Assembly: GCA_014650415.1 (NCBI GenBank)
Contig: BMUX01000016.1
Coordinates: 169,038 to 233,037, forward strand
Direction of reading: 5' to 3'
Length of the DNA stretch: 64,000 nt
From: Streptomyces spiroverticillatus
GTDB lineage: Bacteria; Actinomycetota; Actinomycetes; Streptomycetales; Streptomycetaceae
The position numbers and the translations under genes were made by a program. Shown in pieces: positions 51,198 through 60,316 of this stretch (positions are counted from its first letter, which is position 1; each line of letters opens with the position of its first letter). Under the pieces are notes generated by a model, which saw nothing but the letters and a program-made list of their open reading frames with translations, searched no databases and was not told the origin of the DNA.

Positions 51198-52073
51198 GTG
51201 GCAGAAGTGGCGAACCCCCCGGAACCTTCGGCGGTACCGGCCGTACCGGCCGTGCGCATCCCCGATGCGAAGGTCGCGCTGTCCACCGCCTCCGTCTACC
51301 CGGAGTCGACGGCGACGGCCTTCGAGATCGCGGCACGCCTCGGCTACGACGGCGTCGAGGTCATGGTGTGGACGGACCCCGTCAGCCAGGACGTCGAAGC
51401 CCTGCGCAGACTCTCCGACCACCACGGCGTGCCGATCCTCGCCGTGCACGCGCCCTGCCTGCTGATCACGCAGCGCGTCTGGTCGACGGACCCGTGGGTC
51501 AAGCTCCAGCGGGCCCAGGCGGCGGCGGAGAAGCTCGGTGCGTCGACGGTCGTGGTCCATCCGCCGTTCCGCTGGCAGCGGGGGTACGCGAGGGACTTCG
51601 TCACCGGGATCTGGCGGATGGCGGAGGAGACGGACGTCCGCTTCGCCGTCGAGAACATGTACCCGTGGCGCTACAAGGACCGCGAAATGCTCGCGTACGC
51701 GCCCGAGTGGGACGTGACGAAGGACGACTACCGGCACTTCACCGTCGACCTCTCGCACACCGCCACCGCCCGCACCGACGCCATGGCCATGATCGACCGC
51801 ATGGGCGACCGGCTCGGCCACGTCCACCTCGCCGACGGCAAGGGCTCCGCCAAGGACGAGCACCTGGTCCCCGGGCGCGGCACCCAGCCCTGCGCCGAGC
51901 TGCTGGAACGGCTGGCCGCCACCGGCTTCGACGGGCACGTCGTCGTCGAGGTCAACACGCGCCGGGCCATGTCCTCCGCCGAGCGCGAGGCCGACCTCGC
52001 CGAGGCCCTGGCCTTCACGCGGCTGCACCTGGCGTCCGCCCCGGCCTCCCCGACGGGCGTGCGGGGCGCATGA
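51198..52073 (+). CDS. sugar phosphate isomerase/epimerase (AP endonuclease 2-like TIM barrel)
   Basis: 291 residues. Strand and helix pattern of the xylose isomerase-like barrel: VALSTASVYPESTATAFEIAARLGYDGVEVMV, ILAVHAPCLLIT, GASTVVVHPPFRW, VRFAVENMYPWR, FTVDLSHTATAR, LGHVHLADGKGSAKDEHLVPGRG (metal-binding His, Asp) and VVVEVNTRRA. Substrate unknown. GTG start with TACGCT seven bases upstream. Overlaps the TetR gene by four bases. Confidence 0.92.
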   Translation: MAEVANPPEPSAVPAVPAVRIPDAKVALSTASVYPESTATAFEIAARLGYDGVEVMVWTDPVSQDVEALRRLSDHHGVPILAVHAPCLLITQRVWSTDPWVKLQRAQAAAEKLGASTVVVHPPFRWQRGYARDFVTGIWRMAEETDVRFAVENMYPWRYKDREMLAYAPEWDVTKDDYRHFTVDLSHTATARTDAMAMIDRMGDRLGHVHLADGKGSAKDEHLVPGRGTQPCAELLERLAATGFDGHVVVEVNTRRAMSSAEREADLAEALAFTRLHLASAPASPTGVRGA

Positions 52074-52687
52074 CGGGCGGCCCGGCGGGTCCGCGCCGTC
52101 GCGGGCGCCCTTCCCGTACGGAGTCGGACGCGGCGCCCGCCGCCCGCGACCGCATCCTGGACGCGGCCCGCGCCGAATTCGCCGAACGCGGGTACGACAA
52201 GACCTCCGTGCGGGGGATCGCACGGGCCGCCGGAGTCGACTCCGCCCTCGTCCACCACTACTTCGGTACGAAGGACGAGATCTTCGCGGCATCCGTCGAG
52301 GTGTCCTTCGAACCCGCACTGGCGATGGAAGCCCTCGTCGGGCAGGGCCCGGACGGCATCGGCGAGCGCATCGCCCGCTACTTCTTCTCCGTCTGGGAGA
52401 ACCCGGCGACCCGGGGGCCGCTCCTCGCCGTCGTCCGCTCGGCGCTCACGCACGAGGCGGCGGCGAAGGTGCTGCGGGGGTTCGTGCTCCGCCGCCTCCT
52501 GGAGCGGATCGCGGAGGACCTGGACGTACCGGACCCGACCTTCCGGGCGGAGCTGGCGGTGTCCCACATGGTCGGCATCGCCGTCGTCCGCTACGCCCTG
52601 CGCGTCGAGCCGCTGGCCTCCGCCCCCGTGGACGACATCGTGGCGCTGGTGGCCCCGACCCTCCAGCGCTACCTGACCGAGCAGTAG
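52070..52687 (+). CDS. TetR-family transcriptional regulator
   Basis: 205 residues. DNA-binding part: ARDRILDAARAEFAERGYDKTSVRGIARAAGVDSALVHHYFGTKDEIFAASV. The start ATGA overlaps the isomerase stop, so the two are co-translated. The C-terminal helices (YFFSVWENPATRGPLLAVVRSALTHEAAAKVL) belong to the TetR C-terminal group with conserved Arg/Trp. Target unknown; no palindrome found nearby. Confidence 0.93.
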   Translation: MTGGPAGPRRRGRPSRTESDAAPAARDRILDAARAEFAERGYDKTSVRGIARAAGVDSALVHHYFGTKDEIFAASVEVSFEPALAMEALVGQGPDGIGERIARYFFSVWENPATRGPLLAVVRSALTHEAAAKVLRGFVLRRLLERIAEDLDVPDPTFRAELAVSHMVGIAVVRYALRVEPLASAPVDDIVALVAPTLQRYLTEQ

Positions 52688-52836
52688 TCGGGACCGGCCC
52701 CGGAGCCTCGTTCCCCCCGAACACCCGTCCCGCGATCCGGACCCCCCGTCCACATCCCGGAATCTAGGCGTACGCTCGACGCCAGTCGTACCGTACGTAG
52801 ACACAGCCACCCCGTACTCCTGGGAAGTGAACCCCG

Positions 52837-54687
52837 ATGCCCGAGCTGAGGTCCCGCACCGTCACCCACGGCCGCAACATGGCAGGCGCCCGCGCGCTCA
52901 TGCGCGCCTCCGGTGTAGCGAGCGAGGACATCGGCAAGCCGATCATCGCCGTCGCCAACTCCTTCACCGAGTTCGTGCCGGGGCACACCCACCTCGCCCC
53001 CGTCGGCCGCATCGTCTCCGAGGCGATCCAGGCCGCCGGCGCCGTCCCCCGCGAGTTCAACACCATCGCGGTCGACGACGGCATCGCGATGGGCCACGGC
53101 GGAATGCTGTACTCCCTCCCCTCCCGCGACCTCATCGCGGACAGCGTCGAGTACATGGTCGAGGCCCACTGCGCCGACGCCCTGATCTGCATCTCCAACT
53201 GCGACAAGATCACCCCCGGCATGCTGATGGCGGCCATGCGCCTCAACATCCCGACGATCTTCGTCTCCGGCGGCCCGATGGAGTCCGGCAAGGCCACCCT
53301 GGTCGACGGCACCGTCCGCACGCTCGACCTGGTCGACGCCATGTCGGACGCCGTCAACGACAAGATCTCCGACGCGGACATGCTCCGTATCGAGGAGAAC
53401 GCCTGTCCCACCTGCGGTTCCTGCTCCGGCATGTTCACCGCCAACTCCATGAACTGCCTCGCCGAGGCCATCGGCCTCGCCCTCCCGGGCAACGGCTCCA
53501 CCCTCGCGACGCACACCGCCCGCCGCGCCCTGTACGAGAACGCCGGCCGCACCATCGTCGAGATCACCAAGCGGCACTACGAGCAGGACGACGCCACCGT
53601 CCTCCCGCGCTCCATCGCCACCTACGCCGCGTTCGAGAACGCCATGGCCCTCGACATCGCCATGGGCGGCTCCACCAACACGATCCTGCACCTCCTCGCC
53701 GCCGCCCAGGAGGCCGGAGTCGGCTACGGGCTCCCGGAGATGGACGAGATCTCGCGCCGCGTCCCGTGCCTGGCCAAGGTCGCGCCCAACGTCGGCAAGA
53801 ACCGTACGTACTACATGGAGGACGTCCACCGGGCCGGCGGCATCCCCGCCATCCTCGGCGAACTCCACCGCGGCGGACTCCTCAACGAGGACGTCCACTC
53901 CGTCCACTCCGACTCCCTCGCCGAGTGGCTCAAGAACTGGGACGTCCGCGGCGGCTCCCCCGCCCCCGAGGCCGTCGAGCTGTGGCACGCCGCCCCCGGC
54001 TGCGTCCGCTCCGCCACCGCCTTCTCGCAGTCCGAGCGCTGGGACACCCTCGACACGGACGCCGAGGAAGGATGCATCCGCTCGGTCGAGCACGCGTACT
54101 CCAAGGACGGCGGCCTCGCGGTCCTGCGCGGCAACCTCGCCGTCGACGGCTGCGTCGTGAAGACGGCGGGCGTCGACGAGTCGATCTGGACCTTCGAGGG
54201 CCCGGCCGTCGTCTGCGAGTCGCAGGAGCAGGCCGTCGAGAAGATCCTCCTCAAGGAGGTCAAGGCGGGCGACGTGGTCGTCATCCGGTACGAGGGCCCC
54301 AAGGGCGGCCCCGGCATGCAGGAGATGCTCTACCCGACCTCGTACCTGAAGGGCACCGGGCTCGGCAAGCAGTGCGCGCTGATCACCGACGGCCGCTTCT
54401 CCGGCGGCACTTCGGGCCTCTCCATCGGCCACGCGTCCCCCGAGGCGGCCTCCGGCGGCACCATCGCCCTGGTCCAGGACGGCGACCGCATCCGCATCGA
54501 CATCCCCAACCGCACCATCGAACTCCTGGTGTCCGACCAGGAGTTGGCGGAGCGCGACGCGGCCCTCGGCGGCGTCTACGCGCCGAAGAACCGCGAGCGC
54601 AAGGTCTCCCAGGCCCTGCGTGCGTACGCCGCGATGGCCACCAGCGCCGACAAGGGCGCGGTCCGCGACGTGTCCAAGCTGGGCTAG
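52837..54687 (+). CDS. ilvD: dihydroxy-acid dehydratase
   Basis: 616 residues. Dehydrates 2,3-dihydroxyisovalerate and its homologue in valine, leucine and isoleucine synthesis. Fe-S cluster cysteines lie in ISNCDKITPGMLMA and ENACPTCGSCSGMFTANSM; further motifs are GRNMAGARALMRA at the start, AMGGSTNTILHLLA and TDGRFSGGTSGLSIGH. The start has a Shine-Dalgarno-like GGGAAG. A terminator hairpin follows at 54696. Confidence 0.97.
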   Translation: MPELRSRTVTHGRNMAGARALMRASGVASEDIGKPIIAVANSFTEFVPGHTHLAPVGRIVSEAIQAAGAVPREFNTIAVDDGIAMGHGGMLYSLPSRDLIADSVEYMVEAHCADALICISNCDKITPGMLMAAMRLNIPTIFVSGGPMESGKATLVDGTVRTLDLVDAMSDAVNDKISDADMLRIEENACPTCGSCSGMFTANSMNCLAEAIGLALPGNGSTLATHTARRALYENAGRTIVEITKRHYEQDDATVLPRSIATYAAFENAMALDIAMGGSTNTILHLLAAAQEAGVGYGLPEMDEISRRVPCLAKVAPNVGKNRTYYMEDVHRAGGIPAILGELHRGGLLNEDVHSVHSDSLAEWLKNWDVRGGSPAPEAVELWHAAPGCVRSATAFSQSERWDTLDTDAEEGCIRSVEHAYSKDGGLAVLRGNLAVDGCVVKTAGVDESIWTFEGPAVVCESQEQAVEKILLKEVKAGDVVVIRYEGPKGGPGMQEMLYPTSYLKGTGLGKQCALITDGRFSGGTSGLSIGHASPEAASGGTIALVQDGDRIRIDIPNRTIELLVSDQELAERDAALGGVYAPKNRERKVSQALRAYAAMATSADKGAVRDVSKLG

Positions 54688-54695
54688 CCGCACCC

Positions 54696-54730
54696 GTCGG
54701 CCCGGCGAGGCATGTCCGAGCCGGGCCGAC
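54696..54730. terminator. terminator between ilvD and the kinase gene
   Basis: Eleven-base perfect stem (54696-54706 with 54720-54730) and a 13-base loop, between convergent genes. Confidence 0.85.
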
Positions 54731-54739
54731 CGGGTCGGG

Positions 54740-57034
54740 TCAACGGCCCCGGGGGCTGGGCGGGGGAGGGGGCGGCGGTCCGTCCGGGAACCCGCCCGAC
54801 CCCGGCGGCTCGTCCCCGCCGGGACGCAGCCCCGGGTCGTGCGGGTCCATCGAGAACACCGCCCCGCCCGCCCCGGTGACGACGAGCGCGCCGCCCACCC
54901 GCAGCACGCTCGTGTCGTGGTACGCGGCCGGGGGCGCCCCGCGGTGCCCCGACCGCCATCTCTCCTCGCCCGTCCGGGAGTCGAGCGCCACCACCCGCCC
55001 GCTCAGGCTCGGCACGTACAGCGTGGTGCCCCGGGCGTCCGTCTCCGGCGCGCCCAGCCCGCGCACCCCGGTGTTCCGCGTCCACCGCGCGCCGCTGCCC
55101 CGGAGGTCGTACGCGGAGACCGTCCCCCAGTGGTGCACGAAGAACACCGTGTCGCCCCGCAGCACCGGCCGCCCCTGCGGCGTACCGGAGAGCCGGACCG
55201 TGCGCGGGGCGCGCACGCCCTTCGGGTCGACCAGGACGAGCGCGGAGTAGCTGCCCTCGTGGTGCTCGTGCTCGGCGACGTCACCCGCCCTGCCCCACTG
55301 CGCGAAGACCAACCACCCGCCGCTTACCCCGAGTTGGTCGTGATCCCGGCCGCGCCGGGTGACGACGGTCCGGCCGCCGTCCCCGCTCGCGTACCGGACG
55401 TACGTACGCGTCCCGCCCTCCTCGTCGGGGTCCGTGCACACCCCGTACAGCACGCCGTCCATCTCGTACGGAACGCACTCCAGCCCCGCCGGATTCGGCG
55501 AGGTCCACCGGGTGTCGCCGGTCGCGGTGTCCCGGGCGACGACGGCGCGCAGATCGGCGGAGGGGGCGACGACGAGCGCGCCGAGCACCGCGGGCTCCCG
55601 GTCGGCCTTCCCGACGGGCCGGTGCCACAGGCGGCGGCCGTCCCGGGAGTCGAGCGCGACCAGCCGGTGCGCGGTGTCCGACAGCGTCTCCACCACGAAC
55701 ACGGCCTTCCCGCCCGCGAGCCGGGAGGTCGACGAGTCGCCGATCTCGCGGGTTCCCGGGGCGGTCGGCGGCTGCGGGGCCCGCCACAGCACGGTTCCGG
55801 TCGCCGCGTCCAGCCGTACCGTACGCACCGAACCGCCCCCGCAGTGCACGGCCACCGTGCCGTCCGCCGTGCACCGCACCGACTCGACGGGACCGGTCGC
55901 CCCGACGGTCGCGGGCGGCAGCACCGCCTGCCAGGACCGCCACCCGGCGGGCAGCGCCTCCCCGGACCGCAGGGGCTGCTGCTGCCCGGGCCGGGGCGCG
56001 GGAGGCACGGCCGTGCCGTCCTCGGACTCCGGCAGCAGGAGTACGAGTCCGCCGGCGCCGGCGACGAGCAGCAGGGCGGCGAGGGCGACGGCCCACGGGC
56101 GCCGGGGGCGGGTGGCGGGGGAGAGGGGGTCGTTGCGGCGGCGTACGACCATGGTGTCGGGGTCGGGGTCGGGGGCGGCGGCGTCCTTCGCCTGCGCGGC
56201 GCCATCGGCCCCGTCGGCACCGGTCCGGCCTGGCCGCCACTTCCGTAACAACCCCGTCAGCTCTTGGAGATCCGGCCGCTCGTCCGGCTCCTTGACCAGG
56301 CAGTACGCCAGAATCCCGCGCAGCGGCTCGCGTACCCCGTCCAGGACGGGCGGCTCGTGCACGACGGCGTACGCGGTCATGAACGGGCTGTCGGAGTCGA
56401 ACGGTCCGTGCCCCACCGCCGCATACACGAGCAGCGTCGCCAGCGAGAAGACGTCCGAAGCGGGCCCGACGCTCCGCGGACTGTTGAGCTGCTCCGGCGA
56501 CATGAACGGAGGCGTCCCCATCACGTTCCCGGTGACGGTCAGCGGAGCATTGCCCACCGCCCGCGAAACGCCGAAGTCAATCACCCTCGGCCCGTCCGCC
56601 GCCATCAGCACATTCGCGGGCTTGAGGTCCCGGTGCACGACCCCGACCCGGTGAATGTCCCGCAACGCCTCCACCAGCCCGAGCCCCAGCAACCTCAACT
56701 CGGCGTCCCCCAGCGGCCCCTGCTCCTCCAGCAACTGCGCGAGCGTCGGCCCGGGAACGTACTGCGTGGCCATCCACGGCCGCACAGCCTCCGCGTCCGC
56801 ATCCACCACGGACGCCGTGAACGCCCCACTGACCTGCCGCGCCGCCGCGATCTCCTGCTTGAACCGCACCCGGAAATCCGGATCGGCGGAGAACTGCTCA
56901 TGGATCACCTTCACGGCGACCTCACGCCCCGAGGGGGACCTCCCGAGGAAAACGGTCCCCATGCCACCGGTCCCGAGCCGGCCGAGAAGCCGGTACTCCC
57001 CAATGACCTGAGGATCGTCCGCCGCGAGCGTCAC
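54740..57034 (-). CDS. Ser/Thr protein kinase with C-terminal PQQ-type beta-propeller
   Basis: 764 residues. Kinase domain 1-270: LGRLGTGGMGTVFLGR (Gly loop), Lys42 in VAVKVI, VVHRDLKPANVLM, VIDFGVSRA, and MSPEQL. A linker and membrane helix (WAVALAALLLVAGAGGLVLLL near residue 325) precede an outer beta-propeller built of PQQ-like repeats (for example ALDSRDGRRLWHRPV, ARDTATGDTRWTSPN, VVALDSRTGEERWRSG). It resembles AfsK-type kinases. Codon 263 is TTA (56246-56248). Signal and substrates unknown. Confidence 0.93.
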   Translation of the reverse strand: MTLAADDPQVIGEYRLLGRLGTGGMGTVFLGRSPSGREVAVKVIHEQFSADPDFRVRFKQEIAAARQVSGAFTASVVDADAEAVRPWMATQYVPGPTLAQLLEEQGPLGDAELRLLGLGLVEALRDIHRVGVVHRDLKPANVLMAADGPRVIDFGVSRAVGNAPLTVTGNVMGTPPFMSPEQLNSPRSVGPASDVFSLATLLVYAAVGHGPFDSDSPFMTAYAVVHEPPVLDGVREPLRGILAYCLVKEPDERPDLQELTGLLRKWRPGRTGADGADGAAQAKDAAAPDPDPDTMVVRRRNDPLSPATRPRRPWAVALAALLLVAGAGGLVLLLPESEDGTAVPPAPRPGQQQPLRSGEALPAGWRSWQAVLPPATVGATGPVESVRCTADGTVAVHCGGGSVRTVRLDAATGTVLWRAPQPPTAPGTREIGDSSTSRLAGGKAVFVVETLSDTAHRLVALDSRDGRRLWHRPVGKADREPAVLGALVVAPSADLRAVVARDTATGDTRWTSPNPAGLECVPYEMDGVLYGVCTDPDEEGGTRTYVRYASGDGGRTVVTRRGRDHDQLGVSGGWLVFAQWGRAGDVAEHEHHEGSYSALVLVDPKGVRAPRTVRLSGTPQGRPVLRGDTVFFVHHWGTVSAYDLRGSGARWTRNTGVRGLGAPETDARGTTLYVPSLSGRVVALDSRTGEERWRSGHRGAPPAAYHDTSVLRVGGALVVTGAGGAVFSMDPHDPGLRPGGDEPPGSGGFPDGPPPPPPPSPRGR

Positions 57035-57307
57035 GGCTCAACTCCCTTACCCCTCACCACACCTGGACCCCCCACCCTAGGCGCAGAACCCCTCCCGGGG
57101 AGTCCTATGCGGCGGGCGACCTTCCGCGCCCTGTCAGGGGCGCGGGGCTGTTCCGGCCCAGGGGCAGAGAGCTGAACGCACCCGGCACGGGGAGGCAGCC
57201 CCGTCCAAGCCCCGCCCGAGCCCCGTCCAAGCCCCGAACCGGCCGGAAGCGACCCCCAGCCCCCTCCACACCCCCTCCGGACCCCCTGCCCAGGGATAAT
57301 CGTCCTC

Positions 57308-57832
57308 GTGACCGAAAACCCCCACCCCTCCCAGCCGACCCCCGCCCCGGGCCCCCCTCCCGGCCCCCAACCCGAACCCCTCCGCCTCTTCGGCACCACC
57401 TGGCTCAACCACGACAACGGCTACACCCTCCGCCGCATCGGCGCCTCCGTGGGCTCCCTCGCCGCAGCAGTAGCCGGCTGCCTCCTCCTCCGCTTCGCCT
57501 ACCAGGGCCTCCAGATCGCCGACGTGGGCGGCATCGTCGGCACCCTGATCATCGTGATGTTCGCGATCTGTAGCGCGATCGCGTTCCGCAAGACCTGGGA
57601 GGGCTTCACCGCCCGCCCGACGGACCCGGCCCGCGACCAGTCCCTCCGCAGCCTGAAGACGATCGGCTTCGTCGGCTCGCTCCTCGCCTACTTCTTCCGC
57701 TCCCTCACCGAGGCCCCGGGCGAAAAGCTCCACCGCCAGGAGTACGAAACGGCCCTGACCCAGTACAACCGCCGCCGCGGCACCCGCACGGGCAACCCCG
57801 CCGCCCGCAAAAAGTCCCCCAAGCGCAAGTAA
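57308..57832 (+). CDS. integral membrane protein, function unknown
   Basis: 174 residues. Proline-rich N-terminus, then three hydrophobic segments (IGASVGSLAAAVAGCLLLRFAYQGL, GGIVGTLIIVMFAICSAIAFR, TIGFVGSLLAYFFRSL) and a basic C-terminal tail. GTG start preceded at seven bases by GATAAT (57295-57300), a near-perfect -10. No Shine-Dalgarno site. No recognised domain. Confidence 0.8.
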   Translation: MTENPHPSQPTPAPGPPPGPQPEPLRLFGTTWLNHDNGYTLRRIGASVGSLAAAVAGCLLLRFAYQGLQIADVGGIVGTLIIVMFAICSAIAFRKTWEGFTARPTDPARDQSLRSLKTIGFVGSLLAYFFRSLTEAPGEKLHRQEYETALTQYNRRRGTRTGNPAARKKSPKRK

Positions 57833-58162
57833 CCCCCCTCGCCCGGCGCAGATGCAGAGACGTCCCACCCTCCCTCCACACCGTTCCAGAGGCAGCAGCG
57901 CTGTGCCGATGCACGCCTCCGCCGCGCGGGCGCGCTCTTCCGTGCCCCTCCAGGGGCGCGGGGAACTGCGCGAGCAACCACCCACTCACCCGCGCGGAAC
58001 CGTCCATTGCCCCGCGGGTTTAGGAGAAGGGGCGGGGCTGGGGACCCTTTGCCCCAGGCAGGACAGAGCCGCACACACACCCACCGCCTAGCCCCACCCC
58101 CTCCAACCGGCACACACTCCAACCCCTCCCCAAAATCCACCCCAGCCCCTGAGGATGACCCC
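57833..58162. other. intergenic region with inverted dispersed repeat
   Basis: No gene is supported in these 330 bases. It is largely taken up by an inverted copy of the dispersed repeat (57943-58047), followed by a C-rich stretch before the methyltransferase ribosome binding site GAGGA. Confidence 0.6.
57943..58047 (-). repeat. dispersed GC-rich intergenic repeat, inverted copy
   Basis: Carries the blocks of the copies at 49230 and 59300 in reverse: AGGGGCGCGGGGAACTGCGC near 57953, then CGCGGAACCGTCCATTGCCC and CCCGCGGGTTTAGGAGAAGG near 58012. The order and spacing of blocks are conserved across copies. Confidence 0.8.
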
Positions 58163-59080
58163 ATGGCCACCTCACCCCACGAGCCTTCGCCCGCAGCCCC
58201 GTCAGCCGACGCCGCCCCGTCAGCCGACGCCGCCCTGTCAGCCGACGCCGCCCTGGAACCCCACGCAGCCCCGGCGGCCGACGAAGCCCCAACCCCCCAC
58301 CCCACCCACTTCGCCGCCCGCGCCCACTCCTTCAACGCCGCCGCCCCCGCCTACGCCGCCCACCGCCCCTCCTACCCGCCCGCCCTCCTCGACGCCGTCG
58401 AGGAACTCGCGGGCCGGTCCCTCGCAGGCGCCGACGTGGCCGACATCGGCGCAGGCACCGGCATCGGAACCGCCGTCCTGCGCGCCCGCGGCGCCCGCGT
58501 GATCGCCGTGGAACCCGGCGCCGGAATGGCCGCGGAATTCCGCCGTACGCTCCCCGACGTACCCCTCGTCCAGGGCAACGGCAACCACCTCCCCCTCGCC
58601 ACCGCCTCCGCGGACTTCATCACGTACGCGCAGGCCTGGCACTGGACGGACGCCACGCTCTCCGCCCCGGAGGCGATGCGAGTCCTGCGCCCGGGCGGCG
58701 CACTGGCCCTCTGGTGGAACGTCCTCGACGACAGGGTCGACTGGGTGGCCGCCCAGGACGCCCGCCTTCGCGCGTTCTTCGCGGACGGCGCGACACCGGC
58801 CACCGGCACGATGGGCGCCCACGGCGACATGAAGAACCGTGTCGGCCACAACTCGGGCGGCCTGCGCTTCGTCACCCGCGAAATCCCCTGGACCCGCCAC
58901 ATCTCGGTCGACGACCACCTCGCCAACCTGGCAACCCACTCGGCCTTCCTCATCCAGCCCGAGGAACAGGTCGCCCAGTTCCTCGCCACCGAACGAGCCG
59001 ACCTCCTCGACTCCTTCCCCGACGGCCACCTCTCCGAGCCCTACACCGTCGAACTCCACCTCACCCTCTCCCCTCACTGA
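58163..59080 (+). CDS. class I SAM-dependent methyltransferase
   Basis: 305 residues. The first 50 residues are a low-complexity head with a tandem SADAA-type repeat (three 18-base units near 58199-58252). The domain has VADIGAGTGIGTAVLRARGARVIAVEPGAGM (SAM loop and acidic residue), VQGNGNHLPLATASADFITYAQAWHWTD and VLRPGGALALWWN. Substrate unknown. GAGGA precedes the ATG; an upstream extension to 58007 overlaps the repeat and is not preferred. Confidence 0.9.
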   Translation: MATSPHEPSPAAPSADAAPSADAALSADAALEPHAAPAADEAPTPHPTHFAARAHSFNAAAPAYAAHRPSYPPALLDAVEELAGRSLAGADVADIGAGTGIGTAVLRARGARVIAVEPGAGMAAEFRRTLPDVPLVQGNGNHLPLATASADFITYAQAWHWTDATLSAPEAMRVLRPGGALALWWNVLDDRVDWVAAQDARLRAFFADGATPATGTMGAHGDMKNRVGHNSGGLRFVTREIPWTRHISVDDHLANLATHSAFLIQPEEQVAQFLATERADLLDSFPDGHLSEPYTVELHLTLSPH

Positions 59081-59299
59081 TCTCCCCCCCCTCCCCCTCC
59101 CCCCTCTTCCCTGGCCCCCCTTGGGCGGCGGGGCCGCCCCCCGGGGGCGGAACGGGCGGGCAAGGGGGCGGTACGCCCGATCCGGGCCCACCCCGGCACC
59201 GGCCCCTGCCCCCACCTTCCGTGCCGGGTGCACGCAGCCCCAGGACCCTCGGGGCGCCTCCCAGCACCGGGAACGTGAAGCCCCGGCCCACCGGGCCAA

Positions 59300-59407
59300 G
59301 AGGGTCCCCAGCCCCGCCCCTTCACCTAAACCCGCGGGGCAAGAGGGGACCGGTCCCGTGCAGGCGCGTCGTGGCTGGCCGCGCAGTTCCCCGCGCCCCT
59401 GAAGGGG
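59300..59407 (+). repeat. dispersed GC-rich intergenic repeat (copy)
   Basis: Same order of blocks as the copy at 49230: CCGCCCCTTCACCTAAACCC (59313-59332), GCGGGGCAAGAGGGGACCGG, GCGCAGTTCCCCGCGCCCCT (59381-59400) then GAAGGGGCC, which can fold back on CCCC. Confidence 0.8.
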
Positions 59408-59490
59408 CCCGAACGACCCACCCCGCAACACCCCCGCGCACCCCCGCGAGGCCCCCTTGACGCCCCCCACCCCCCGGAGGACCATTCAAC

Positions 59491-59510
59491 TATTCATCAG
59501 GCGATGAATA
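59491..59510. promoter_or_regulatory. palindromic operator before the ABC exporter
   Basis: TATTCATCAGGCGATGAATA has perfect eight-base arms around a four-base centre. Sites of the ATTCATC-N4-GATGAAT type are typical of TetR-family repressors controlling exporters. No TetR gene lies next to it. Confidence 0.75.
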
Positions 59511-59543
59511 ACAAGGAAGAGGACAAGAGGAAGGGACCACCCC

Positions 59544-60278
59544 ATGCCCTCCCCACCCGCCATCCACGCCCACACCCTCTCCACCACCCGCGGCCCCCGC
59601 CAAGTCCTCCACGACCTGGACTTCACCGTCCCCCGGGCCCGCATCACCGGCCTCCTCGGCCCCTCCGGCTGCGGAAAGTCCACCCTCCTGCGCGCCATCG
59701 TCGGCACGCAGGCCAAAGTCACCGGCACCCTCACCGTCCTCGGCCTGCCCGCAGGCCACCCGGACCTCCGCCCGCGCATCGGCTACGTCACCCAAGCCCC
59801 AGCCATCTACAACGACCTGACGATCCGCCAGAACCTCGCCCACTTCGCCGCGATCCTCACTCCCGGCCGCCCCGCCGCCGAAGCCCGCGCCGCCTCCGTC
59901 GCCCGCGCCCTCACCGCCGTCGACCTCACCCCGCACGCGGACGACCTGGCCGGCCACCTCTCCGGCGGCCAACGCAGCCGCGTCTCCCTCGCGGTGGCCC
60001 TCCTGGGCACCCCGGAACTCCTGATCCTCGACGAACCGACCGTCGGCCTCGACCCCGTCCTCCGCCGCGACCTCTGGAACCTCTTCCACACCCTCGCCGA
60101 CGCCGGCACCACCCTCCTCGTCTCCTCCCACGTCATGGACGAGGCCGAACGCTGCGACCGCCTCCTCCTCATGCGCGAAGGCCGCATCCTCGCCGAGGAC
60201 ACCCCCACCTCCCTCCTCGCCCGCACCGGAGCCCCCACCGTCGAATGCGCCTTCCTCCACCTGGTCACCACCCCCTGA
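59544..60278 (+). CDS. ABC exporter ATPase (ABC-2 type)
   Basis: 244 residues. Walker A LLGPSGCGKSTLLRAIVG near residue 40, signature HLSGGQRSRVSLAVALL, Walker B LLILDEPTVGLDP, and an H-loop LLVSSHVMDEAERC. Pairs with the permease 38 bases downstream. Such two-gene exporters move drugs or lipids. The TATTCATC palindrome upstream is the likely operator. Confidence 0.95.
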   Translation: MPSPPAIHAHTLSTTRGPRQVLHDLDFTVPRARITGLLGPSGCGKSTLLRAIVGTQAKVTGTLTVLGLPAGHPDLRPRIGYVTQAPAIYNDLTIRQNLAHFAAILTPGRPAAEARAASVARALTAVDLTPHADDLAGHLSGGQRSRVSLAVALLGTPELLILDEPTVGLDPVLRRDLWNLFHTLADAGTTLLVSSHVMDEAERCDRLLLMREGRILAEDTPTSLLARTGAPTVECAFLHLVTTP

Positions 60279-60316
60279 CCACCACCCCCAAGGCCCCGCC
60301 CAGCGAAGGAACGCCC

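Larger units (their letters stand above)
59081..59543. other. intergenic region with repeat and operator
   Basis: 463 bases without a supported gene. Contains a very C-rich stretch, the dispersed repeat copy at 59300-59407 and a perfect palindrome at 59491-59510, which lies just before the ABC exporter genes. Confidence 0.6.

Noticed and set aside
49317..52319. 1000-codon minus frame
   Set aside because: It runs antisense over the Ppx/GppA and isomerase genes, which have clear family motifs; only the last 279 codons are a gene.
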